64,000 nt of DNA from Chitinophaga sp. CB10. Lineage in GTDB: Bacteria > Bacteroidota > Bacteroidia > Chitinophagales > Chitinophagaceae. Below the pieces are notes generated by a model. The model did not search any database. It saw only the letters and a list, made by a program, of their open reading frames with translations, and had not been told where the DNA came from. Positions 17,911 through 25,359 of this stretch are shown here, one piece after another. The position numbers were made by a program, and so were the translations under genes. How positions within the stretch are numbered: the first letter of the stretch is position 1; each line of letters opens with the position of its first letter. The stretch covers positions 62,001 through 126,000 of the forward strand of contig MLAV02000015.1 of the NCBI GenBank assembly GCA_001870995.2. Direction: 5' to 3'.

Positions 17911-19581
17911 TTAGAGGTTAATACCAAATTTCTCCGCCCACTCCTGCGCTTTTTCATAGCCGGCATCCGCATGGCGGAAGATGCCCATGGCCGGGTCGTT
18001 GAAGAGTACGCGGCGCAGGCATTCAGCCGCGCGCTCCGTACCATCCGCCAGCACTACCATACCGGCGTGCTGGGAGTAGCCCATGCCTACGCCGCCGCCG
18101 TGGTGGAAGGATACCCAGGTAGCGCCGCCGCCGGTGTTGGACATGAGGTTGAGCAGCGTCCAGTCGCTCACCGCATCGGACCCATCTTTCATGGCTTCGG
18201 TTTCCCTGTTGGGGGAGGCCACGGAACCGCAATCCAGGTGGTCGCGGCCAATCACGATCGGCGCTTTCACCTTACCGGTCCTTACCAGTTCATTAAATAT
18301 CAGGCCGGCTTTTTCCCGCTCGCCCAAGCCCAGCCAGCAGATACGCGCAGGCAGGCCCTGGAAGGCCACTTTTTCCTGCGCCTGTTGCAGCCAGTTGATC
18401 AGGTGGGTATTTTCCGGGAAGGCTTCCATCAGCGCGCGGTCCGTGGTATAAATATCTTCAGGATCGCCGGAGAGGGCCACCCAGCGGAACGGTCCTTTAC
18501 CTTCGCAGAACAAAGGGCGCATATACGCCGGCGTGAATCCGGGGAAGTTAAATGCGTTGGGCTCTCCGCCTTCTTTGGCAAACTCGCGGAGGTTGTTGCC
18601 GTAGTCGAAGGTAACGGCGCCGCGTTGCTGCATTTGCAGCATGAAGCCTACGTGGCGGGCCATGCTTTTGAGGGAGCGCTCCTTGTAGGTGGCAGGGTCC
18701 TGCTTACGCAGCGCTGCCGCGGCTTCCAGGGTAAGGCCGTTTGGCACGTAACCGTTGATCGGGTCATGCGCGGAAGTTTGATCCGTCAGGATGTCCGGGA
18801 TGATGTTATCCTGCAGGAGCCTTTCCAGCAAATCGCCGGCATCGCTCACGAGGCCGATGCTCAGCGCCTCGCCTTTCTCCATCGCTGCTTTGGCCCATTG
18901 GATGGCCTCTTCGTAGGAGTGCGTCATCCGGTCGATATAACGGGTATCGATACGTTTCTGGATACGGCTGGCATCCACATCCGCGCCGAGGAACACGGCG
19001 CCCGCCATGGTAGCGGCCAGGGGCTGTGCGCCGCCCATACCGCCGATGCCGGCAGTGACGAGCAACCTCCCTTTGAGGTTACCGCCGAAGTGCTGGCGGC
19101 CGCATTCCATAAAGGTTTCGTAGGTCCCCTGGAGGATGCCCTGGGTGCCGATATAGATCCAGCTGCCGGCAGTCATCTGGCCGTACATCATGAGGCCTTT
19201 TGCACGCAGTTCGTTGAAATGCTCCCAGGTAGCCCATTTAGGCACCAGGTTACTGTTGGCCAGCATGACGCGGGGAGCCTGCGGATGCGTGCGTACAATA
19301 CCCACGGGCTTGCCGGATTGAACCAGCAGGGAATGCTGATCGTCCAGCTCAAGTAATATTTTAATAATTTTTTCCAGCGCTTCGCGGTTGCGCGCGGCCT
19401 GGCCGATGCCGCCGTAAACCACCAGTTCATCCGGGTTTTCAGCTACTTCATGATCGAGGTTATTGAGCAGCATGCGCAGGGGAGCTTCCGTTTGCCATGA
19501 TTTGGCGTGCAGGGTAGCGCCATGGGGCGCTTTATAGTGCGGGTGCGCCGCATAGGTTTTAATAAAGTCCAAACTGTTCAT
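17911..19581 (-). CDS. hutU: Urocanate hydratase
   Basis: Converts urocanate to 4-imidazolone-5-propionate with tightly bound NAD as electrophile. The 556 residues match the family. Visible motifs: GGIGQAARNREAL near the N-terminus, MYGQMTAGSWIYIGTQGI, the Rossmann GGMGGAQPLA, RICWLGLGERE with the catalytic region, and DHLDCGSVASPNRETE plus HHGGGVGMGYSQHAG near the C-terminus. Its start overlaps the end of hutH by 23 bases. Confidence 0.97.
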   Translation of the reverse strand: MNSLDFIKTYAAHPHYKAPHGATLHAKSWQTEAPLRMLLNNLDHEVAENPDELVVYGGIGQAARNREALEKIIKILLELDDQHSLLVQSGKPVGIVRTHPQAPRVMLANSNLVPKWATWEHFNELRAKGLMMYGQMTAGSWIYIGTQGILQGTYETFMECGRQHFGGNLKGRLLVTAGIGGMGGAQPLAATMAGAVFLGADVDASRIQKRIDTRYIDRMTHSYEEAIQWAKAAMEKGEALSIGLVSDAGDLLERLLQDNIIPDILTDQTSAHDPINGYVPNGLTLEAAAALRKQDPATYKERSLKSMARHVGFMLQMQQRGAVTFDYGNNLREFAKEGGEPNAFNFPGFTPAYMRPLFCEGKGPFRWVALSGDPEDIYTTDRALMEAFPENTHLINWLQQAQEKVAFQGLPARICWLGLGEREKAGLIFNELVRTGKVKAPIVIGRDHLDCGSVASPNRETEAMKDGSDAVSDWTLLNLMSNTGGGATWVSFHHGGGVGMGYSQHAGMVVLADGTERAAECLRRVLFNDPAMGIFRHADAGYEKAQEWAEKFGINL

Positions 19582-21127
19582 GATAAATACCGTTTAAGGA
19601 TAATTGATGGCTGGCGGCTGCTTCGTTGGCAACGTTCACCAGCGATTGATTGGTGATGATGTTATGTAAGGCGGCAATGTCGTTTGCGAAGATGCGGTCT
19701 TTGTCCGCGAATGGCACATGCTGGCGGGTAAAGGCATGCACGGCTTCCAGCACCGGACCTGATTTCAGCGGGCGGCGGAAATCAATAGCCTGTGCGGCAT
19801 ACAGCAGTTCGATCGCCAGGATGTATTCCAGGTTGGAAATTACCTGGTTGAGTTTACGGCCGCTGATAGAGCCCATGGACACGTGGTCTTCCTGCCCGAG
19901 GGAGGTAGGCACGCTATCCGCGCTGGCCGGGAAGCAGAGCGTTTTATTTTCCGTCACCAGGGCGGCGGTGGTGTATTGCGGGATCATGAAACCGGAGTTG
20001 AGGCCGGCATCCTGGATCAGCAGTTTAGGTAATCCGAAGCGGCCTTCAATCATCATATAGCAGCGGCGGTCGGAGATGTTGCCCAGCTCGGCGGCCGCTA
20101 CGGTAGCGTAATCCAGCGGCAGGGCCATGGGCTGGCCGTGGAAGTTGCCGCCGCTGATGGTATCCTCCGCGCTGAAGATGATCGGGTTATCGGTCACGCT
20201 GTTGAGTTCAATGGTAGTCAGGTGATGCAGGTGCTGCCAGGCCGTGCGGGAAGCGCCGTGTACCTGGGGCATGCAGCGGAGGGAGTATGGGTCCTGCACG
20301 CGGCCGCAGTCCACATGCGAATACATGATCTCACTACCATCCAGCATTGTCTTCAACCGGTGCGCTACCAGCTGGTTGCCGGGGAAGGGGCGGATGGTAT
20401 GTAAGCGCGGATCAAATGGTTTGGAGGTGCCCATGAGGCCTTCCAGGGAGAGCGCGCCAATGATGTCCGCCGCATCGAGCGCGTTGTGCAGTCGCGCCAC
20501 GGCTTTCACAGCAAAGGAGAGGATGAACTGCGTACCGTTGATCAGCGCCAGTCCTTCTTTAGGGCCCAGCGCTATGGGTTGCAGGTTTTCCGCCTGCAGT
20601 ACTGCCTGCGTATCTGTTGGCTGGCCTTTGTACCATACTTTCCCGAGGCCTATGAGGGGGAGAAAGAGGTGGGACAGCGGAGCGAGGTCCCCGGAGGCGC
20701 CAACAGAGCCCTTTTCAGGCACCATGGGGGTCACGCGGTTTTCGATATGCCAGATGATCCTTTCCAGGGTGGCCAGCGCGGCGCCGGAGTAGCCCTGTGC
20801 GAGCGCGTGTACTTTGGTGATGAGCATGATCCGGGAAATCTCTTCCGGGATACTATCGCCTACGCCTACACTGTGGCTTTGGAGGATGTTGTATTGCAGG
20901 GTGCGGGTATCTTCTTCTGAAATTTTGGTATCGCAGAGGGGGCCGAAGCCGGTATTGATGCCGTAAACGGTGGTATGCTGCGCTACGATGGCCTGCACGT
21001 AGCCGGCGCTGGCCTGGATGCGTTCCACTGCTTCCGGCGCCAGGATGCCTTTCACTTTACCGCTGGCGATATCAAGCACGGCGCCTACGCTCAGCGTATC
21101 GATGCCATATTTGAAAATGTTGTTCAT
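19559..21127 (-). CDS. hutH: Histidine ammonia-lyase
   Basis: First step of histidine degradation: removal of ammonia to give urocanate. The 522-residue protein has the Ala144-Ser145-Gly146 triad inside GSVGASGDLAPLSH that cyclises to the MIO prosthetic group, and the active-site loop YGINTGFGPL (Tyr55 region). Also seen are QDRYSLR-like DPYSLRCMPQVHG and QEDHVSMGS. Length is normal. It lies 24 bases after the marR gene on the same strand and overlaps hutU, so the five genes marR-hutHUIG read as one operon. Confidence 0.97.
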   Translation of the reverse strand: MNNIFKYGIDTLSVGAVLDIASGKVKGILAPEAVERIQASAGYVQAIVAQHTTVYGINTGFGPLCDTKISEEDTRTLQYNILQSHSVGVGDSIPEEISRIMLITKVHALAQGYSGAALATLERIIWHIENRVTPMVPEKGSVGASGDLAPLSHLFLPLIGLGKVWYKGQPTDTQAVLQAENLQPIALGPKEGLALINGTQFILSFAVKAVARLHNALDAADIIGALSLEGLMGTSKPFDPRLHTIRPFPGNQLVAHRLKTMLDGSEIMYSHVDCGRVQDPYSLRCMPQVHGASRTAWQHLHHLTTIELNSVTDNPIIFSAEDTISGGNFHGQPMALPLDYATVAAAELGNISDRRCYMMIEGRFGLPKLLIQDAGLNSGFMIPQYTTAALVTENKTLCFPASADSVPTSLGQEDHVSMGSISGRKLNQVISNLEYILAIELLYAAQAIDFRRPLKSGPVLEAVHAFTRQHVPFADKDRIFANDIAALHNIITNQSLVNVANEAAASHQLSLNGIYHEQFGLY

Positions 21128-21151
21128 TGGTATGATTGATTTGGTATGTGA

Positions 21152-21631
21152 TTACAGTTCTTTGCGGACTCTTTCTGCCAGCGGTATTTCCTGTACGGAT
21201 TGCTCTATTTCCGCGATGGCGGCGAGTATCTGCTGGCTGTGTTTATGCTCCATGGCCACGTTTTCCATGGCTTTGGTGATGGCTTTCCAGATGGGTTGTA
21301 CGCGTTTGAGCAGGGCCTCTCCTTCCGGGGTGAATACCACGAGCTGGCGGCGGCGATCGTCGTTGCAGGAGTCCGTACGCACGAGGCCTTTTTTGCGAAG
21401 GTTGGTCACCATCTGGCTTACGGCGCTGTGGGATATTTCCAGCTGGTCGGCAATATCGATCAGCGGCATGGGCTGGCCCTGGGAGAGGATATAGAATACC
21501 GGGAACCAGCTGGCATCGAAGGGGATGCCTTCCTGCTCATAAACTTTATTCACTTCCATGAGGAAGTATTCGCTGAGGCGGCGCAGCCGGGTTCCAAATA
21601 CCAGGTGGCCTAGTGAGGCGTAAAACGACAT
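21152..21631 (-). CDS. MarR-family transcriptional regulator, first gene of the hut operon
   Basis: A 159-residue winged-helix protein. Helix-turn-helix and wing: MPLIDIADQLEISHSAVSQMVTNLRKKGLV (about 74-103), then DRRRQLVVFTPEGEALL. The N-terminal helices (YFLMEVNKVYEQEGIPFD) and C-terminal helices form the usual MarR dimer region. As first gene before hutH, and with a near-perfect palindrome just upstream of its own start, it is the likely regulator of histidine use, in the place where other bacteria use GntR-type HutC. The inducer, urocanate in HutC systems, is an inference only. Confidence 0.9.
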   Translation of the reverse strand: MSFYASLGHLVFGTRLRRLSEYFLMEVNKVYEQEGIPFDASWFPVFYILSQGQPMPLIDIADQLEISHSAVSQMVTNLRKKGLVRTDSCNDDRRRQLVVFTPEGEALLKRVQPIWKAITKAMENVAMEHKHSQQILAAIAEIEQSVQEIPLAERVRKEL

Positions 21632-21642
21632 GTTGGTAAAAA

Positions 21643-21662
21643 TTATATAAGCACTTATACAA
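21643..21662 (-). promoter_or_regulatory. Putative MarR operator and hut promoter region
   Basis: Inverted repeat TATAAG-CA-CTTATA (21646-21659) is perfect, and two more outer pairs bring it to 20 bases with one mismatch pair. It ends 12 bases before the marR ATG. A -7-like box (TTATTTTG on the minus strand, 21668-21675) would place the operator over the transcription start, a usual position for MarR autorepression. Confidence 0.6.
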
Positions 21663-21694
21663 TATTACAAAATAATCATGAATCTACATAATTA

Positions 21695-21741
21695 CAGGTT
21701 ACCGGAATTTCTCTGAAAATCAGCGTGGTTCCGGTAACCTG
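21695..21741. repeat. 13-bp perfect inverted repeat between the SET gene and marR
   Basis: CAGGTTACCGGAA (21695-21707) and TTCCGGTAACCTG (21729-21741), 21-base loop. It lies 17 bases past the SET-gene stop and about 60 bases before marR. There is no T-run on the exit side for either strand, so it may be a factor-dependent terminator or a protein-binding site. Confidence 0.7.
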
Positions 21742-21757
21742 GTAAAAAAATTCGTAA

Positions 21758-22192
21758 TTATTTTTTCTTTTCTTTAGATTTCTTTTTCTTTTTAGGTTCG
21801 GGCGTATCGGATTTGATATCGAACCAGAGTGGGTCTTTGCTGGTAGGTTCGCCGTTGTAATTGATGAGCAGTTCTTCGCCTTTTTTTACATCGCGGCGGG
21901 TGATGATGCTCATGGTTTCCTCTTCGAAGTCCATCTCGTATTTACAATTCGGCGAGTAATCGTGGTTGTAGATGGAGCAGAAGCCCAGTGCTATGCAGGA
22001 TTCGGATTCGTCGTCGCCCCAGAGGAATATATAGTTGTGGAGGAAAGTCCTGTCGGCCAGCACGGTGTCCTCATGGTCGAGTACCAGTACCGGGGAAGTT
22101 TCGATCCTCGTTCCTGCCGGAATGTCTTCGTTGGTAAAAACGCCTCGGCCTTTACCTTTGGATTTTTGCACGTACAAGTATGGCTTTATCAT
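21758..22192 (-). CDS. SET-domain protein with lysine-rich tail
   Basis: A 144-residue protein with one compact SET domain: KGRGVFTNEDIPAG, then GFCSIYNHDYSPNCKYEMDF (the NHxxxPN motif that binds S-adenosylmethionine, with the last N-C), and KGEELLINYNG (the catalytic-Tyr end motif). There are no pre-SET or post-SET cysteine clusters. After residue 128 comes a tail of mostly Lys (PKKKKKSKEKKK). SET proteins methylate protein lysines; bacterial targets are mostly unknown. The gene is monocistronic and divergent from the bestrophin gene. Confidence 0.88.
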   Translation of the reverse strand: MIKPYLYVQKSKGKGRGVFTNEDIPAGTRIETSPVLVLDHEDTVLADRTFLHNYIFLWGDDESESCIALGFCSIYNHDYSPNCKYEMDFEEETMSIITRRDVKKGEELLINYNGEPTSKDPLWFDIKSDTPEPKKKKKSKEKKK

Positions 22193-22304
22193 AGCACAAT
22201 TTCATATAAAAGAAGGCGTAAAGTAAAGTTAAAGCGGGAAGTTATCAAAATCATCCTGAAAAATTTTAGGTTTGCGGCCCGGAAGGATAAATCACCGGGC
22301 TTGG

Positions 22305-22312
22305 TATTTTTG
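22305..22312 (+). promoter_or_regulatory. -7 box before the bestrophin gene
   Basis: TATTTTTG matches TAnnTTTG, 22 bases before the ATG. Just upstream GCCCGG (22276-22281) and CCGGGC (22295-22300) form an interrupted inverted repeat that could be an operator. Confidence 0.4.
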
Positions 22313-22333
22313 TACTGGAATTAAATAACGCGA

Positions 22334-23212
22334 ATGATCAATTACAACCCGAAGGAATGGTTTACATTCATTTTCCGCATTCACAAAGCGGACACTGTCA
22401 GGAAGCTGTTTCCCATGTTTATTGCCTTATCGGTTTATTCCGGGCTGATAGCCTGGCTGGAGCTGGAAGTATGGAAGCTTTCTTCCAACAGTGAGATCAA
22501 GAACATCTCGTTGATGCACGGGCTGCTGGGCTTTGTGATATCCCTGCTGCTTGTGTTCCGCACCAATACGGCGTACGACAGGTGGTGGGAAGGCCGGCGG
22601 CAATGGGGTACCCTGGTGAACAGCAGCCGCAACCTGGCATTGAAGCTGAACGCCATGTTGCCACCCGGGAACGAAGCCGCCAAAGCATGGTTCAGGGCAA
22701 TGATCCCCAACTACGCCTTCAGCCTGAAAAATCATTTGCGTAAAACTTATTTACCGGAGGAGATGGATCAGCTGCCAGGCAATGAGGCACTCGCTCCGGA
22801 CCAGCAAAAGCACATCCCCAATCAGCTGGCGGGCATGATCATGAACAAGATCATGGAACTGCACCGGGCCGGCCAGCTCAGCGGCGATCAGCTGATCATC
22901 CTCAACAACGAATTGCAGTCCTTCACGGAAATATGTGGCGCCTGCGAGCGCATCAAGAACACCCCGATCCCATTTTCCTACTCTGTATTTATCAAGAAAT
23001 TTATTTTCTTCTACATTATGACCATGCCTTTCGGGTATGTGTTTAGCCTGGGCTACCTGATCATTCCCATGATCGTGTTCATCTTCTTTGTGCTGGCGAG
23101 CCTGGAACTGATTGCGGAAGAGATTGAGGATCCTTTTGGCCGGGATGCCAATGATCTGCCTACGGACACGATTTGTAACAATATCCGCATACATGTAGGA
23201 GAAATCTTATAG
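22334..23212 (+). CDS. Bestrophin-family anion channel
   Basis: A 292-residue membrane protein of the bestrophin/UPF0187 family, pentameric chloride-type channels. Family marks: hydrophobic segment at about 25-45, a second at about 60-78 followed by the signature FRTNTAYDRWWEGRRQWG, and two further membrane segments around 218-262 (FIFFYIMTMPFGYVFSLGYLIIPMIVF). The C-terminal segment EEIEDPFGRDANDLP is also typical. It lies 51 bases upstream of mgtE on the same strand, so anion and magnesium transport may be co-expressed. Confidence 0.9.
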   Translation: MINYNPKEWFTFIFRIHKADTVRKLFPMFIALSVYSGLIAWLELEVWKLSSNSEIKNISLMHGLLGFVISLLLVFRTNTAYDRWWEGRRQWGTLVNSSRNLALKLNAMLPPGNEAAKAWFRAMIPNYAFSLKNHLRKTYLPEEMDQLPGNEALAPDQQKHIPNQLAGMIMNKIMELHRAGQLSGDQLIILNNELQSFTEICGACERIKNTPIPFSYSVFIKKFIFFYIMTMPFGYVFSLGYLIIPMIVFIFFVLASLELIAEEIEDPFGRDANDLPTDTICNNIRIHVGEIL

Positions 23213-23269
23213 GCCATGCCCGGATGCGTACTATTTTAACTTAATTTCGCAGCTAGAGTCGATTTGTAC

Positions 23270-24646
23270 ATGGAAAATGAAGCTTTACAGGAGAAATTCA
23301 TGGAACTGGCGGAAGAAAAAAATTTCCGTGAATTAAGCGTTTACCTGGATGATCAGCTGATTACGGACATAGCAGAGCTCATTCATGAGGAGCCGGACGA
23401 GGCAGGGGTTATTATCAACAACCTGTCGATCAGTCGCGCTGCCGCTGCTTTCCGTATCCTGGATTTTCCATTGCAGGAGGATGTGATTAAATCGCTGGCG
23501 CCCGCAAAGATTGCGGAGTTGCTCAACGAGCTGCCGGCGGATGACCGTACCTCGTTCCTGGAAGAGTTACCCAGCGAGGCGGTGAAGGAACTGATTAAAC
23601 TGCTGGACCCGGAAGAACGCCGTATTACCCTGTCCCTGCTGGGTTACAAGGAAAACAGCGTGGGCCGTATCATGACCCCGGACTATATTGCCGTTCGCGA
23701 GGAGTGGACGGTGAAGCAGGTATTGGATTATATCCGGGAGCATGGCAAGGATTCTGAAACCATTGATGTAATATATGTCATAGACGGCAACGGCCACCTG
23801 CTGGACGACTTCCGTATCCGCGAGTTCCTGCTGGTAGCGCCGGACACGGTGGTGCATACACTGATGGACGACCGCTTTGTATCCCTTCATGCCAACGACG
23901 ACCAGGAAGAGGCCATCCAGGTATTCCGGATGGAAAACCGTGTAGCCCTCCCCGTGGTAGACGACCAGGGCATCCTGCTCGGCATCGTTACCATCGACGA
24001 TATGTTGTGGATTGCCAATGAAGAACATACGGAAGATATCCAGAAGATAGGTGGTACCGAGGCCCTGGATGAGCCTTACCTCGATATGCCCCTGCTTAAA
24101 CTGGTGAAAAAGCGTGTAGGCTGGCTCGTGGTGTTATTTATCGGGGAGATGTTGACCGCCACGGCGATGGGCTTCTTCGAGGATGAAATAGCGAAAGCGG
24201 TGGTACTGGCCTTATTTGTACCGTTAATTATTTCCAGCGGCGGGAACAGCGGCTCCCAGGCATCCACGCTTATTATACAGGCCATGGCCCTGGGGGAAAT
24301 CACGCTGAGCGACTGGTGGCGCGTGATGCGCCGGGAGCTGATCTCCGGCGTGCTGCTGGGCAGCGTACTGGGCGTGATCGGCTTTACCCGCATCCTGCTG
24401 TGGAACTCCCTGTTCCATACCTATGGCGATCATACGGTGCTGATTGGCTTTACGGTAGGCTTATCCCTGATAGGCGTAGTGCTGTGGGGCACCTTGTCGG
24501 GCTCTATGTTGCCGCTCATCCTGAAAAAGCTGGGCGCGGACCCTGCCACTTCCTCCGCTCCTTTTGTGGCTACCCTGGTGGATGTAACCGGGCTACTCAT
24601 CTATTTCACCGTCGCATATACGCTGATGAAAGGCATCCTGCTGTAA
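23270..24646 (+). CDS. mgtE: MgtE magnesium transporter
   Basis: Mg2+-gated Mg2+ channel in the inner membrane. The start is ATG 23270 (MENEALQEKFMEL); a TTG two codons upstream is less likely. 458 residues in the normal order: MgtE N domain of helical repeats (about 20-125, ELPADDRTSFLEELP), two CBS domains (about 130-260, SVGRIMTPDYIAVREEWTV and NRVALPVVDDQGILLGIVTIDDML), then five membrane helices with GGNSGSQASTLIIQAMALGEI, the pore-side signature. Followed by a terminator. Confidence 0.95.
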   Translation: MENEALQEKFMELAEEKNFRELSVYLDDQLITDIAELIHEEPDEAGVIINNLSISRAAAAFRILDFPLQEDVIKSLAPAKIAELLNELPADDRTSFLEELPSEAVKELIKLLDPEERRITLSLLGYKENSVGRIMTPDYIAVREEWTVKQVLDYIREHGKDSETIDVIYVIDGNGHLLDDFRIREFLLVAPDTVVHTLMDDRFVSLHANDDQEEAIQVFRMENRVALPVVDDQGILLGIVTIDDMLWIANEEHTEDIQKIGGTEALDEPYLDMPLLKLVKKRVGWLVVLFIGEMLTATAMGFFEDEIAKAVVLALFVPLIISSGGNSGSQASTLIIQAMALGEITLSDWWRVMRRELISGVLLGSVLGVIGFTRILLWNSLFHTYGDHTVLIGFTVGLSLIGVVLWGTLSGSMLPLILKKLGADPATSSAPFVATLVDVTGLLIYFTVAYTLMKGILL

Positions 24647-24669
24647 GGCAGTTGCCCAACTTATATATA

Positions 24670-24702
24670 AAGGCTGCATCCTTCGGATACAGCCTTTTTT
24701 AT
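24670..24702 (+). terminator. Intrinsic terminator after mgtE
   Basis: Stem AAGGCTGCATCC (24670-24681) / GGATACAGCCTT (24685-24696) with one mismatch and a TTC loop, followed by T residues. Confidence 0.85.
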
Positions 24703-24738
24703 TTATTTTTTTAGGGGGAGATGTTTAATACCGCAGGG
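24703..24738. repeat. Dispersed T-run/G-run repeat, copy B
   Basis: T-run, AGGGGG, then GTTTAATACCGCAGGG. It overlaps the last codons of the histidine phosphatase gene (SLRY-stop on the minus strand). See copies at 6139 and 50071. Confidence 0.5.
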
Positions 24739-25255
24739 AATGGACCCGCGTGCCTCCTTTTAGTTTCCTCACCACAAGCACTCTGTCAAACTCGTTTGAA
24801 CGGATAGAGTCAACAGGAGGTTTTCCGCCAAGGGCCTTCACAATGGGCAGCATGGTATTGGCGTGGGCCACGATGAGGATATGCTTGCCCCAGTCCTCAT
24901 GACGGGTGAGGGTATAAATGAGGGATTCCCCGGTGGTATCCGGCCGGTACACGGCCGTATCGAGGCGGAGGGCCAAACGCAGGCTGTCAGCGGTTTCCCG
25001 GCTGCGGCGGTATGGCGTTACATAGATTTTATTGAGTAAGGAATCTTTCAGGAGGCGATAGAGGCATCCCGCTCTTTCGTAGCCGGCGGGCGTCAGGGAA
25101 GAGTCCGGCCCTTCGTACCTTTCCGCATGGCGCACTACATAAAAGGTGCCTGTGAGGAAAGTACTGTCTTCCGAAACAGGTACCGGCTGCCGCACGGGAG
25201 CCTTCGGCTTGCAGGCCACCAGGCCCATGATGGTTATTAGCAGGAAAAAACGCAT
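24725..25255 (-). CDS. Membrane-anchored histidine phosphatase (SixA/PGM-like lipoprotein)
   Basis: A 176-residue lipoprotein: signal MRFFLLITIMGLVAC with lipid-bearing Cys15, then a Pro/Ser linker. The catalytic domain begins at YVVRHAERYEG, with the phospho-accepting His43 and Arg42, and the second active-site histidine lies in ILIVAHANTMLP. Arg in YRRSRETADSL completes the phosphate pocket. It belongs to the short SixA-like branch of the histidine phosphatase superfamily. Being outside the cytoplasmic membrane, it is not likely to act on phosphorelay proteins; the substrate is unknown. Its last four codons lie within a dispersed repeat. Confidence 0.85.
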   Translation of the reverse strand: MRFFLLITIMGLVACKPKAPVRQPVPVSEDSTFLTGTFYVVRHAERYEGPDSSLTPAGYERAGCLYRLLKDSLLNKIYVTPYRRSRETADSLRLALRLDTAVYRPDTTGESLIYTLTRHEDWGKHILIVAHANTMLPIVKALGGKPPVDSIRSNEFDRVLVVRKLKGGTRVHSLRY

Positions 25256-25359
25256 ACTGTAAAGTTAAGGCATATATACATCGTACCGGACATCCCTATT
25301 ATTCCCCATTTTAGGGATTATTCCATTATTTTTATTCCCTAACAAAATACTCAACTGCT

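Noticed and set aside
16707..19356. Two long plus-strand frames antisense to hutI and hutU
   Set aside because: Both mirror confident hut genes; no family resemblance.
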